A DNA stretch of 64,000 nucleotides from positions 248,001 to 312,000 of the forward strand of contig CAVQMN010000006.1 in assembly GCA_963713625.1 (NCBI GenBank), given 5' to 3'. The position numbers and the translations under genes were made by a program. The notes under the pieces are model-generated. The model was not told the DNA's origin, searched no databases, and saw nothing but the letters and a program-made list of their open reading frames with translations. This DNA comes from Bog-756 sp963713625. GTDB taxonomy: Bacteria; Actinomycetota; Acidimicrobiia; Acidimicrobiales; RAAP-2. Below, in pieces: positions 18,720-27,457 of this stretch (position 1 is its first letter; each line of letters starts with the position of its first letter).

Positions 18720-19334
18720 ATGGCCTCCCCGGCCGATGGCTTCCCGGCCGATGGCCTTCCGGCCGAGGCGACGACGATGACCGGGCCGGACCTCCGTTTC
18801 GGTCAGGTTCCCGCGCCGGACAGGACCGGTTCCTCCGGGCCTCACCTGGCCGCGCTGAGCGCTGACGACTGGCTGATCATCCGGGAAATCCGACTGCGGG
18901 CGTTGGCCGACGCACCCTACGCGTTCACCTCGACCTACGAACGAGAGCGGGGGTTCGACGAGGCGACGTGGCGCTCGCGGGCCACAACCTGTCAGTGGTT
19001 CGTGGCCTTCGACGACGACGAGCCGGTCGCCGTCGCCGGAGCTATTCCGGTCGGGTCCGAGGAGCCCGCCCAGCGCGAGCTGGTGGGAATGTGGGTGGCG
19101 CCCACCCACCGCGGGAGACGAATCGCCGATGGTCTCCTGCGGGAGGTGGCCGCGTGGGCTCGGTCGCAGGGGGCATCATCGCTCCGCCTCGGTGTCCTCG
19201 AAGGGAACGACGATGCCCGTGCGGCCTATGTGAAGTTGGGCCTGCGCCTCAGCGGGGACACGGAGGTGACAGCCGGCGATCCGGTCAGGACCATCGAGTT
19301 CCTGGAACTCGATCTGGCCGACACTGCCGGTTGA
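18720..19334 (+). CDS. GNAT family N-acetyltransferase
   Basis: Residues about 40-200 form a GNAT domain: DWLIIREIRLRALADAPYAF, then VAVAGAIPVGSEEP, then the acetyl-CoA loop VGMWVAPTHRGRRIADGLLR (motif A, R/Q-x-x-G-x-G/A). The AYVKLGLRLSGD ending is also typical. The enzyme should acetylate an amine using acetyl-CoA; the substrate is not readable. The start is uncertain: ATG 18720 lies before a short in-frame repeat encoding ADGFPADGLPAE, and ATG 18777 would remove it. The Tyr in YVKLG is the usual general acid. Confidence 0.85.
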   Translation: MASPADGFPADGLPAEATTMTGPDLRFGQVPAPDRTGSSGPHLAALSADDWLIIREIRLRALADAPYAFTSTYERERGFDEATWRSRATTCQWFVAFDDDEPVAVAGAIPVGSEEPAQRELVGMWVAPTHRGRRIADGLLREVAAWARSQGASSLRLGVLEGNDDARAAYVKLGLRLSGDTEVTAGDPVRTIEFLELDLADTAG

Positions 19335-19345
19335 GCCCAGAGTGG

Positions 19346-19834
19346 TCAATGGACGCGATCGACCACCCGGGTGAGATAGGGGGCCAGGTGGGACTCGATC
19401 GTCTGCGCCTGGGCCGTGGTCAGCTTCCCGGCAGACACGGCATGATTGATCCTCGCCGTGGCGGCACTGGCCAGGGCGTCGGTGACGGTCTGGACGCTGA
19501 CACTGTGCTCGGCGGCCACTTCGGCGATCGACTTGCCTGATCGGAGCTCGGACACCAGCACCGTCGGGGTCACACCGATGGCCTTGGCGCTCACCGTCAC
19601 GGCCTCCCGGCGGAGCTGGTGGCGGTGGGCACGGAGCCACACCCTCAGGTGGAGTGTGTCGGTTGGAGCGGATGCGCTGGCAGTCGGTGTACTTCCGGTC
19701 GGGGCACTCCCGGACGGAGACACTGATCCACTGGGGGTCGTCGTCGCGGAGCTGGCGTAGGCAGTGCCCGCGGACACTCCTCCTACCAACAGTGCTCCAC
19801 CGACGATCAAGGGGACGATCTTTCTTTTCAACAT
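19346..19834 (-). CDS. Secreted protein with helical tandem domain (162 aa)
   Basis: The ATG at 19834 is set by AAGGAG eight bases upstream; the frame is open further upstream without reason. The product begins MLKRKIVPLIVGGALLVGGV, a signal peptide probably cleaved after AYA. A Ser/Thr/Pro linker and a helical domain follow. The helical part reads VSAKAIGVTPTVLVSELRSG then KSIAEVAAEHSVSVQTV, which looks like two helix-turn-helix-like units, followed by SAGKLTTAQAQTIESHL. Secreted actinobacterial proteins often carry this pair of motifs. The role is unknown; binding to the envelope is a guess. Confidence 0.7.
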   Translation of the reverse strand: MLKRKIVPLIVGGALLVGGVSAGTAYASSATTTPSGSVSPSGSAPTGSTPTASASAPTDTLHLRVWLRAHRHQLRREAVTVSAKAIGVTPTVLVSELRSGKSIAEVAAEHSVSVQTVTDALASAATARINHAVSAGKLTTAQAQTIESHLAPYLTRVVDRVH

Positions 19835-19959
19835 AGGGACTCCTTCGGGGTTGATGTGGACCTTCGCATCCCATGGTGACGGCCCGACCCGAGGGGCAGA
19901 TGTTGAAAGTGTGAGGATTCGATGAGGTCCACCAGTCCCGATCGCCGCCCGATCATCGC

Positions 19960-21390
19960 CTACGGCAGTTTCTTGCCCAGCGTGAGGTAGTAGTTCTCGA
20001 GCAACCAATGACTGGGGCCAGTCTGGGACTTGCCAGCCTGGCGGCCGAACTCGGAGCCGAGCGGGATACTGTCGAGGTAGTAGCTCGAAAAGCTCGACCA
20101 GTGGGTCGGGTCGTACTTCTTGAGGGCTGCCTCCATCACCGCAAAGGCACTGTTGAAGTCGACGCTGACCCTGGTGTCGTTGGTCGGTTTTTGCAGCACC
20201 AGGTAGACGGTGGTCTGAGCTGCGGCCGCCTTGTCGCCGTTGTTGATGTAGAGACCCCAGTGAGCGGACTGGTCAACGCCATTCACCGCGTCGTTCATCG
20301 ACACCGTTCCCTCATGGCCGGAAGGGAGCGCGCTATTGCCGTCATCCATCCATATCATGAGCTCGATGGTCCCCTTCGTCGGGGTCACCACCGATTTCTG
20401 GGGCTCGAGCCAGAGGTCATAGGAGAAGTCGTAGGTCACCGATGCCGTATCGGTCAGGTCATAGGCGGCCGAGGCCACCACATCACGGGGCAGGGCATCG
20501 AGCGCCATCGGCAGCGGAAGACTCGCCGACACCTTCGGAGGATCCGCCGGCGCCTGCGGCTCCACCCCATAGGAGACATTGGGATCACCGAGCACCCAGG
20601 TCAGGGGAGACAGTTCGGGAGCGGACACAAAGCCCTCCGTCGTGGCCAGCTGCCCTTTGGCGTTGATCTGCATGGCCACGTGCCCACTGGCCGTGCTGCT
20701 CAGGTTCCACAGATCGCCGTTCACCACCATGCTGCCGAAGGTCGGGTCGGAGCTCCTGCATCCACTCTTGGCCGTCGGGGGGATCATGGCGCTCGGGACG
20801 AACTCACAGGACCCGTACCACTCCCACGGTCCCGCCGACGCGGCGAGCGGCAGGAAGGAGATCTTGTTGGGGAAGAAGGTGACGCTGGTCGACGACCGGA
20901 CGGTCGAATCATCGGCATCGGTGGCGGTGACGGTGACAGCCTTCGACGGGGAGACGTCAACTGGTTGGGTCAATGTGACCCGGGCCTCGCCGTTCGCCGC
21001 CGTCGTGCCCGTGGATGCAGACAGTGATCCCGCGCTCGCCGCCCAATGGACCGGAACTCCTGCGACAGCCTTGCCGGTCGTACCGGAAAACTTTGCCGTG
21101 ACCACCGACGTGGCCTTGGCCCCGTTGGTCGTCCAGATCTTCGCCGGTGATGCCGACGCGGCCGCGTGGGTGGGGGCCACCACCTCCGGGATCGAGACCA
21201 GGTCCGGGGTCGGGGCACCCAGCGCCCCCACGCTCGTCGCACTGGCCACTCTTGACGGCGCCCACACCACGCAGATGACTGACAGGACGGTCAGGGCCAT
21301 GAGGGTGACAGGGACCGGGCCTGGTGCCCGTCGACCGGTCCCCCTCGAGCCCCGTCCCCGCCACGCTCGTGCTTCCGAGGTCAGGCCCAC
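19960..21390 (-). CDS. Secreted GH12-like glucanase with an N-terminal Ig-like (Big) domain
   Basis: GGAGG lies eight bases before the GTG at 21390, so this start is preferred to the longer frame. The 476-residue protein has a membrane/signal segment (PVTLMALTVLSVICVVWAPS). A bacterial Ig-like domain follows near residues 75-165 (WTTNGAKATSVVTAKFSG), then a concanavalin-like catalytic domain. The motif GTIELMIWMDD holds the E-L-M-I-W nucleophile of family GH12. The LGSEFGRQ near the C-terminus fits the acid/base Glu. GH12 enzymes cut beta-1,4-glucans and xyloglucan outside the cell. Overall similarity is modest, so GH12 is likely but not certain. Confidence 0.7.
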   Translation of the reverse strand: MGLTSEARAWRGRGSRGTGRRAPGPVPVTLMALTVLSVICVVWAPSRVASATSVGALGAPTPDLVSIPEVVAPTHAAASASPAKIWTTNGAKATSVVTAKFSGTTGKAVAGVPVHWAASAGSLSASTGTTAANGEARVTLTQPVDVSPSKAVTVTATDADDSTVRSSTSVTFFPNKISFLPLAASAGPWEWYGSCEFVPSAMIPPTAKSGCRSSDPTFGSMVVNGDLWNLSSTASGHVAMQINAKGQLATTEGFVSAPELSPLTWVLGDPNVSYGVEPQAPADPPKVSASLPLPMALDALPRDVVASAAYDLTDTASVTYDFSYDLWLEPQKSVVTPTKGTIELMIWMDDGNSALPSGHEGTVSMNDAVNGVDQSAHWGLYINNGDKAAAAQTTVYLVLQKPTNDTRVSVDFNSAFAVMEAALKKYDPTHWSSFSSYYLDSIPLGSEFGRQAGKSQTGPSHWLLENYYLTLGKKLP

Positions 21391-21709
21391 TTTGCGTCCC
21401 TCCAGGATGACTGCTGGGTCGGCTCGATGCGGACACCCAAGGTTGGTGGCCAACCGGCGGCCGAGCCCCTCCCCCATGGACAACGCCCTCAGGCGAGTCG
21501 TCGACGCCGAGAACCGGCGCCTGAGGGCGAAAGTAGAAGCTAGCAGTCCCCGAGCCAATCATCAGTCCCGCGTCGAGCTGGGCCGGGATCCGGCTGTTCA
21601 GTGGCCACTCGGCCCTGGTCATTCATGTTCACTGTGAGCGACGACCCGGCCGCTCAGCGTCCACCTCCAACTATCTGACCGGTCGACCTCCGGCCGTAGG
21701 CTGTGCTGT

Positions 21710-22417
21710 ATGTGCGGCCGCGTCGCTCTCTACGATGATCCGGGCCATCTGGCCAGATTGCTCGATGCCGGGGTGGACCCCGAGCTGATGGAGCAGTGGC
21801 GTCCGAGCTGGAACGTCGGACCCACAGCCCCGATCCTCGGGGTATCGGAACGACATGGTCAGCGCATTCTGGACGCCTATCAATGGGGTCTGGTCCCGAG
21901 TTGGGCCAAGAATCCCGCGGCCGTCAAGGGCACATTCAACGCCCGCGCCGAATCGGTGGCCTCGAAACCGATGTTCCGGTCGGCCTTCGAACGGTGGCGG
22001 ATCCTCGTTCCGGTGGACGCATTCTACGAGTGGCAGAAGTTGGGTCCCAAAGAGAAGCAGCCGTACGTGTTCAGGCGGGCCGACGGTGGGCCCGTCGTCT
22101 TCGCCGGACTTCGGGAATGGTGGCGTGACGCGGAGGGCCACGAGCTCCGGACGGCCACGATCATCACCACTGAGGCCGGGCCGGACATGCCCATCCACAA
22201 CCGCCAGCCCGTCGTTCTCGAACCATCGGACTGGGACCTGTGGCTCGACCCCGAAACAACCGGAGGTCCGGCCTTGCAGCAGCTGTTGGTCCCGACCGGG
22301 GCCGGCACACTCATCCGTCACCCGGTGACCAAAGATGTGGGAAGTACCCGCAACGACCGCCCCGAGTTGGTGGAAGCCATCCCCCTCGACGGCGCGCCCG
22401 GCCCGAACAGCCTGTAA
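21710..22417 (+). CDS. SRAP (YedK/HMCES) abasic-site DNA-protein crosslink protein
   Basis: The 235-residue protein starts MCGRVALYDD, where Cys2, exposed after removal of Met1, forms the thiazolidine crosslink with abasic sites in single-stranded DNA. RPSWNVGPTAPILG has the conserved Asn, FNARAESVASKPMFRSAF the Asn-Ala-Arg-x-Glu motif, VPVDAFYEWQK the active-site Glu, and ADGGPVVFAGLREWW the usual core. The His expected near MPIHNRQPVVL is also present. It protects stalled replication forks. The ATG has no clear ribosome site; TAGGCT seven bases upstream could be a -10 element for a leaderless message. Confidence 0.9.
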   Translation: MCGRVALYDDPGHLARLLDAGVDPELMEQWRPSWNVGPTAPILGVSERHGQRILDAYQWGLVPSWAKNPAAVKGTFNARAESVASKPMFRSAFERWRILVPVDAFYEWQKLGPKEKQPYVFRRADGGPVVFAGLREWWRDAEGHELRTATIITTEAGPDMPIHNRQPVVLEPSDWDLWLDPETTGGPALQQLLVPTGAGTLIRHPVTKDVGSTRNDRPELVEAIPLDGAPGPNSL

Positions 22418-22726
22418 GGGCCGATGACCGACTTTTGACCGGGCCGGAGATCATCTGAAGGATGGTTGAGGACGGACAGGCTCTGGCTTCGGGGCTGGAA
22501 CAGGACCCGCGGCTCTACCCCATTCGCCAGCTGCTTCACCATGATGGCTATCCCCTGCCACCGTTCCGCCAGCGGGCGGGCGGGGAGGTTGACCACCCCG
22601 CCCGCGTGTACTCAGCAGTTGGAACCGCTCGCGGCCATCCGGGTCGATTGCAGTCCATGGTGTCCGACTGGGCAGCCCCGGTCCGTCCAAGTGGTCCCGT
22701 CATGACCGGAGGCGGGTATATGGTCG
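22418..22726. other. Intergenic region, no feature recognised
   Basis: About 310 bases after the SRAP gene hold only short frames without a convincing start or protein pattern. I see no hairpin with a T-run and no RNA gene. Confidence 0.4.
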
Positions 22727-22747
22727 GTGGCATGGGTTGTCGCTGAG

Positions 22748-22999
22748 ATGGACATGGGTCCGTTCTCAGGCACCGAAGGGTCCAGGCCCTTCCGGGGTGC
22801 ACAAGAGCATTTCGACTTCGACCTCTGGACAAAGAGGGGCAGCAGCAGCGTCTATGTCCTCGTCAGACGGTTTCGCATGAAGTCCAATCCGCTTCTCGAT
22901 TGGGTGCGGCACCCACCGAGCGAGACGGTGTTCGTCGGCTTCATGGTTCCGATCGAACACTGGGATGAGCGGGTGGACGCAGAGGGCACTCTCATCTGA
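22748..22999 (+). CDS. Possible small protein (83 aa), unrecognised
   Basis: From ATG 22748 the frame encodes MDMGPFSGTEGSRPFRGAQE, then FDFDLWTKRGSSSVYVLVRR and FVGFMVPIEHWDERV. The alternating hydrophobic pattern of SSSVYVLVRRF and TVFVGFMV looks like beta strands of a real soluble protein. Third codon positions are less GC-biased than in neighbouring core genes, as expected for accessory DNA. A GTG at 22727 would extend it by seven residues. There is no strong ribosome site. No family is recognised. Confidence 0.3.
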   Translation: MDMGPFSGTEGSRPFRGAQEHFDFDLWTKRGSSSVYVLVRRFRMKSNPLLDWVRHPPSETVFVGFMVPIEHWDERVDAEGTLI

Positions 23000-23232
23000 T
23001 AGCGCGAGGGCCATCGATCCAACCCAGGGCGAGAGGACCAGGCCATGAGGAATCGAACGCCCGACCTTTGGATTTCGATCTTTCGCGGACGGAGGCGGCA
23101 CCACCACGGCGGAGGTACAAAACCCCCGAAACGAAGTGAACACTTGCCGCTTCGTCGCGCCCACCGAGCGTGATGGTCGCGCATCACAGCTCGCTGGAGC
23201 GGACTGCACGAGCATCGGCCTCGAACTGACCC
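23000..23232. other. Intergenic region with a degenerate tRNA-like fragment
   Basis: On the minus strand, 23042-23083 reads as the 3' side of an anticodon stem, a variable loop and a T-arm (TTCGATT loop). The T-stem has mismatches, and no acceptor or D-arm is present. It may be a tRNA relic. No protein gene is apparent here. Confidence 0.25.
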
Positions 23233-23238
23233 TATACT
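23233..23238 (+). promoter_or_regulatory. Possible -10 element of the RCC1-repeat gene
   Basis: TATACT lies 40 bases before the ATG at 23278, in otherwise GC-rich sequence. No convincing -35 box is seen at the expected distance. Confidence 0.3.
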
Positions 23239-23277
23239 TCGCCCGTCTTCATTGGCGGACATTGACGAGGGGGAATC

Positions 23278-24531
23278 ATGTCGAGGGAATTGGGCAATGT
23301 TGTGTCGTGCCGTCCGCCGAGCAGGGCGGGCACCGTCAGGAACCGGCCCTTTCGCCACATCAACTTCAAATGGATGAAACGAGGGGCGGCGGGCGTGGCC
23401 GCGTGTGCACTGGTCCTCGTGGCCCTGGACGCGCCGACATTCGCGGCAACAGCATCCCAGACGTTCGACTGGGGTCGCCCAATCGCCCCCGGCGGACCGG
23501 GACCATCCCCTACCCGCGTCGCCGTCAGCGGGGAGACGGCCATCGACGCGGGCAACGGCTCCGATCTTGCCATCATGCGCGACGGAACCGTCGAGGGCTG
23601 GGGGACCACCATCGTCGCCCGAGCCTCGATGACACCGGTGCATATTCCTATTCTCAAGAATGTGGTGCAGGTTGCCGACGGCGACCACAGTTTCGTCGCC
23701 CTCGAGGCCCCCTCCGGGGTGAAGCCGAATGCCTGTCCCACCGACACGACCGTGTGGACCTGGGGCATCAACCACAAGAACGACCTCGGTCTCGATCCGA
23801 CCGTCCACACGTACCGGCGGCCCGTCGAGCTCACCTCGCTGGCGGGGCTGGGCGTCGTCCAGGTGGTGGCGGCCTCCTGGCACATGTTTGCCCTTACCTG
23901 CACCGGGCAGGTCTATGTGTGGGGCTCGAACTCGTCTGACGACCTCGGCATGGGGGCGGTGAGCGATCAATCGAAACCGGTGAGAAATCCATATTTGACA
24001 GCCCTCACCGGTGGGACCTCGAACGGCGTCCTTCTGGACACGGGCAGCTTTGGTGCAGACATCCTGGTCAGAGGCAAGGTCTACGGATGGGGCAACAATC
24101 AGCAGTTGGAATGCGGTTGTGGGAGCACGGCCGCCAGCGTCGAATACCCGACCCCTGTCCACCACTCCGATCCGTTCACGTTCATCGACTCCGGTGGGGA
24201 CTTTGGCTATGACGGGCACACGCTAGCCCTCGACTCCTCCGGACGAGTGTGGTGCTGGGGCAACAACACCTCAGGGCAGTGCGGCCTGGGTACGACCACC
24301 AATGTCGGGGTTCCGACCCTCGTCCCTGGACTCCCGAAAATCACGACGGTCCGAGCGGGCGGACAACAGTCCCTCTATCTCGATTCGTCCGGCACTGTTT
24401 GGACCTCGGGAAGCAACCAGTTCGGCCAAGCCGGAGATGGCACGGCGACGAACGAACTGCGGGTGGTCAAGGTGCTCGGAGGCATGTCGATGATTTCGGC
24501 CGGTGCCGAACATTCACTGGCTGCGAACTGA
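23278..24531 (+). CDS. Secreted RCC1-repeat (beta-propeller) protein
   Basis: The 417-residue protein starts at an ATG preceded by GAGGGGGAATC. An unusually long 35-residue N-terminus precedes the hydrophobic export segment GVAACALVLVALDAPTFAA, so an internal start at 23374 is possible. The rest is about six or seven RCC1-type repeats, each with a W-G-x-N/G signature: TVWTWGINHKNDLGLD, VYVWGSNSSDDLGMG, KVYGWGNNQQLECGCG, VWCWGNNTSGQCGLG, VWTSGSNQFGQAGDG. RCC1 repeats fold into a seven-bladed propeller and bind partners; secreted bacterial members have no known common function. It may act in surface binding. Confidence 0.8.
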   Translation: MSRELGNVVSCRPPSRAGTVRNRPFRHINFKWMKRGAAGVAACALVLVALDAPTFAATASQTFDWGRPIAPGGPGPSPTRVAVSGETAIDAGNGSDLAIMRDGTVEGWGTTIVARASMTPVHIPILKNVVQVADGDHSFVALEAPSGVKPNACPTDTTVWTWGINHKNDLGLDPTVHTYRRPVELTSLAGLGVVQVVAASWHMFALTCTGQVYVWGSNSSDDLGMGAVSDQSKPVRNPYLTALTGGTSNGVLLDTGSFGADILVRGKVYGWGNNQQLECGCGSTAASVEYPTPVHHSDPFTFIDSGGDFGYDGHTLALDSSGRVWCWGNNTSGQCGLGTTTNVGVPTLVPGLPKITTVRAGGQQSLYLDSSGTVWTSGSNQFGQAGDGTATNELRVVKVLGGMSMISAGAEHSLAAN

Positions 24532-24573
24532 TCGAGAAGCAGTACCGATGGAACGGCGCGGTCGGGGTGGTGC

Positions 24574-25497
24574 TCAGCCGGTGTGTACGTACTCATAGAC
24601 CGTCGTGTGGATGATGCACGAGCCGGGTTGGATGATCTCCACCCGAAGGATGCCCGACGCCACCGCGTAGTCGACCCCCTCAGCTTCGAAGGTGCCCGTG
24701 CACGTGCTCTTCTGGGGGATCGAACCGAGGTCGATGACGTGTGCGGTGAGCGTAGATCCTCCCAGGGGGTGGGGCAGCACGACCTCCAGCAACGGTTTCT
24801 GATTTGAGAACAGGGTCTGGGTGTCGTCGTCCGACGCGCAGATCAGCGTCGTCTTGGATGTGAAGTCACATCCTTGGATGTTGTTCACCTTGTGGTCGAG
24901 CTTGATGTATCCGGTCAGTGGAAGCTGGCCGCCCTGCGGGGAGGTCCGATGGTTCAGGTCCGGAGTCGGATAGATCTGGAGGTGGCTCATGGTCTCCCAT
25001 TCGCCGGCCACCATCCACTGTCCTCCGGGGGCGATGGTGTCAAAGGAGTTGTTGTAGAGCTCCCCGGGCACGAGTGTGTGCACGTACTGAAAGGTGGCGC
25101 CGGACGGCTTGGTCACCAAGAACATCTTCGAGTGGCCGGAGCTGGGCCCCTGATAGGCGTCGATGATGTAGCCGCCGGTCGAATCGGGATCGCCGATGTG
25201 ACCCCACCCTTCCGCGGCCAGGTTCTTCGGCACTGAGGCCAGCCCCCGATAGAGGAGGTAGCTGGCCTTCCCAGGTGGGGCCACGGTGGCCACTCCCTCA
25301 CCAGCATCGAGACTGTTCTCGTCGTAGCTACCGACTTCCTTCCAGTTGGCGATCCCGGTCGTCGAGAGTGGCTTGGTCGGACCACTGGGCTTTGCCACTG
25401 TCGTCGGAGTGGCAGCCTGCGAGGAACACCCGGTCACGACGAAGGCGACGAGGACCAGACCGAGCCAGCCGCCCCGGCGCCATCGCTTCGCTGTCAT
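24574..25497 (-). CDS. Lipoprotein of unknown function
   Basis: Starting at ATG 25497, the product opens MTAKRWRRGGWLGLVLVAFV and has the lipobox V-T-G-C-S-S, so the mature protein begins at Cys24. A short Thr/Pro linker and a beta-rich domain of about 270 residues follow. Blocks such as GGYIIDAYQGPSSGHSKMFL and FDTIAPGGQWMVAGEWETMS suggest a propeller-like fold. CDFTSKTTLICAS could form a disulfide, as could the later CTGTF with SCIIHTT. The frame is open to 25536 but without signal-peptide sense. It converges with the RCC1-repeat gene. No enzyme motif is visible. Confidence 0.7.
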   Translation of the reverse strand: MTAKRWRRGGWLGLVLVAFVVTGCSSQAATPTTVAKPSGPTKPLSTTGIANWKEVGSYDENSLDAGEGVATVAPPGKASYLLYRGLASVPKNLAAEGWGHIGDPDSTGGYIIDAYQGPSSGHSKMFLVTKPSGATFQYVHTLVPGELYNNSFDTIAPGGQWMVAGEWETMSHLQIYPTPDLNHRTSPQGGQLPLTGYIKLDHKVNNIQGCDFTSKTTLICASDDDTQTLFSNQKPLLEVVLPHPLGGSTLTAHVIDLGSIPQKSTCTGTFEAEGVDYAVASGILRVEIIQPGSCIIHTTVYEYVHTG

Positions 25498-25736
25498 CGG
25501 TGAGCATCTGCCGGTGGTGCGGTGGTCATCGGCCAATCATGGTACCGGCGTGCTGTCGTTGTCGCTTCGTCGGACGCCCAACGCCCACGTCAGATGAGAT
25601 CAGGATCGCAACCAAAGAAGAACGCAGCGCAGCGGGTCGAGCCGCTGTCGGGGTGGATGACGGGACAATACCGAGACATGCGGGATACCGGAACTAGGCA
25701 GATCGTGGCGACCGATGCTTCAACCGCTTGAAGTGC

Positions 25737-25958
25737 TCACACTTCATGCACATGATCTGCGGGCAACTTGTGAAGCACACCGATCGCCCACGACCGCAAC
25801 TCGACTGCCTCTGGGTCGCCATGGCCAGCGATCAGTTGCAGAGCAACGCCGCTCGGATCGACGCCAGTTCCCTGGGCCCTCGCAACCTCCTCGACGAGGT
25901 TCTCTCCGGCCCGCATGACGTCCTCTGCTGCACGCGCCAAATCAGATTCGATGCTCAC
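25737..25958 (-). CDS. Small helical protein (73 aa), second gene of a coupled pair
   Basis: The GTG at 25958 overlaps the TGA of the upstream minus-strand frame in a GTGA junction, and CAGGGGGGCG lies just before it. The product is almost entirely helical: VSIESDLARAAEDVMRAGEN, LVEEVARAQGTGVDPSGVAL, then AVELRSWAIGVLHKL. No family is recognised. Size and coupling would fit a small regulatory or toxin-antitoxin-like pair, but nothing in the sequence proves it. It lies next to the transposase remnant. Confidence 0.4.
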   Translation of the reverse strand: MSIESDLARAAEDVMRAGENLVEEVARAQGTGVDPSGVALQLIAGHGDPEAVELRSWAIGVLHKLPADHVHEV

Positions 25959-26131
25959 TCGTTCGCCCCCCTGCCGGTGCACTCACTTCCGTCCTGACGG
26001 CCCAAGGACCGCCTGCCTTCGACCTTAGATCCAAGAACCGCCGAGGGAAACTCATCAAACGTTCGTTGACCCAGAGCAAATAGATTCCGGGCGGGTGTCG
26101 TTGGATCGATCCCCCGCTGCCTGATGTTCAT
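25955..26131 (-). CDS. Possible small protein (58 aa), first gene of a coupled pair, perhaps truncated
   Basis: From ATG 26131 the product reads MNIRQRGIDPTTPARNLFAL, then GQRTFDEFPSAVLGSKVEG, ending in a GTGA overlap with the next frame. GGAGAAA lies directly upstream, rather close for a ribosome site. The frame stays open upstream to 26368, where it runs into the transposase remnant, so the true gene may have been longer and cut by that insertion. Codon choice is poorer in GC at third positions than in core genes. Function unknown. Confidence 0.3.
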   Translation of the reverse strand: MNIRQRGIDPTTPARNLFALGQRTFDEFPSAVLGSKVEGRRSLGRQDGSECTGRGANE

Positions 26132-26199
26132 TTTCTCCGACTCAGCTTCTTCAGCCGTCGTTCGGCCCCATCCACGACCCGCCGCAGCATCGTCCACCC

Positions 26200-27240
26200 A
26201 TGCCACCTCAGCCGCCCGGAACTCCACCAGATCCAGCCGTCGCGGCCTTCCTCGTCCTTGCGAACCAGGGAATTGGGGGTGACCGATCGCTCGGCAACGT
26301 CGACCTATCGGAGCCCACCGCGATCGGCCGGGATCTCGACGAATCAGGCAGACAGTGGTTTGGTCCATCTGAGGATGTATCGGTAGTACAGGGCTTGGCG
26401 CAGGCGAGATCCCGGAAGTTCACGATGGGCAGTGCTCGTGATCTCAGCGAAGCTCTCGGTCGGCAGCGATTCGAGGCCGCGCTGCCCAACGAGTGCTGGC
26501 AGACGGATATGACCCACTGGCACCTGACGAACGGGCGCCATGTCGAGATCGTCAACTTCGTCGACGACCACTCCCGAGCCGTCATGGCCTCGGTGGCCGT
26601 CGAGGTAGCTACCGCACCCGAGGTGGTCCGCATCTTCTTCGAAACGGCCGCCACCTACGGCCTTCCGGCCAGCGTGTTGTCGGACAATGGCGCCATCTAC
26701 ACCGCCGCCTACCGAGGCGCGGCCACCGGGCTCGAGATCGAACTGGCCTCGCTCGGGATCGCCTTTAAGCACGGCAAGCCCTACCATCCCCAGACCCAAG
26801 GGAAGGTCGAGCGCTATCACCGCACCTTGAAGGCCTATCTGCGCCGGAGACCGGCAGCCCGGAATCTGCGAGCCCTCCAGGCCCAGATCGACCGCTTCGT
26901 CACGACCTACAACGAGGAGCGCCCGCACCAGGCTCGAGGATGTCCACCGATGCAGGCCTGGCGCGCACTCGACAGGGCCACGCCGATCCTCGACGGCACC
27001 GCGCTACCCCCAGCGCCCAAGGTGCGACACGACACGGTCGACACCACCGGTGTGGTCACACTTCGCCACCGTTCGAAGCTCCATCACATCGGGATCGGAC
27101 GGGCCCACAAAGGCCGCCGCGTCCTCCTCCTGGTCTGCGACCTGGATGTACGCGTCATCGCCGACGACGGAGAGCTACTCCGACGACTGACCCTCGACCC
27201 GTCGGTCGACTACCAGGCCATCTCGCGGACTACCGTCTGA
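26200..27240 (+). pseudogene. IS481-type transposase, N-terminally truncated
   Basis: From about 26460 the frame encodes a complete DDE integrase core. The first Asp is in ALPNECWQTDMTHWHL, the second in LPASVLSDNGAIY, and the Glu in HPQTQGKVERYHRTLKAYL, followed by ITYNEERPHQ-type sequence (TTYNEERPHQARG) and a C-terminal tail. This matches IS481/IS3-like transposases. The usual 110-140-residue helix-turn-helix region in front is missing. The 26200-26455 part, though in frame, does not resemble it, so the left end of the element was lost or replaced. Activity is unlikely. It lies 40 bases from the 3' end of tRNA-Val. Confidence 0.75.
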
Positions 27241-27249
27241 GGGTTCGCC

Positions 27250-27270
27250 TGTCCCAGAATTCCCGAGACA
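27250..27270. repeat. Likely right terminal inverted repeat of the IS481-type remnant
   Basis: TGTCCCAGAATTCCCGAGACA begins ten bases after the transposase stop. A short end of TGTC/GACA type is usual for IS481 elements. The matching left end is not found upstream, which agrees with the truncated transposase. Confidence 0.45.
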
Positions 27271-27279
27271 GAACACAGG

Positions 27280-27352
27280 TGGGCCGTGCGGGACTTGAAC
27301 CCACGACCCCTTGCGTGTCATGCAAGTGCGCTACCAACTGCGCCAACGGCCC
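27280..27352 (-). tRNA. tRNA-Val (GAC)
   Basis: The minus strand folds into a full cloverleaf. The acceptor stem is GGGCCGU/ACGGCCC with discriminator A. The D-arm is GCGCAGUUGGUAGCGC. The anticodon stem CUUGC/GCAAG encloses the loop AUGACAC, so the anticodon is GAC. The T-arm carries the UUCAAGU loop. CCA is not encoded. The IS481-type remnant ends ten bases beyond its 3' end. Confidence 0.92.
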
Positions 27353-27457
27353 GTGCGGCACGCACGATACCACCCGCCGGCTCCACGGCCGGAAGCGGCC
27401 GTCGGGTCATCCGAATCTTCGACCGACGAGGCACCGGGTGCATCCCGGCGGTGCGGC

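Noticed and set aside
18725..18765. Short repeated GCCGATGGC units at the start of the acetyltransferase gene
   Set aside because: Only about two and a half copies exist; they may simply lie upstream of the true start at 18777.
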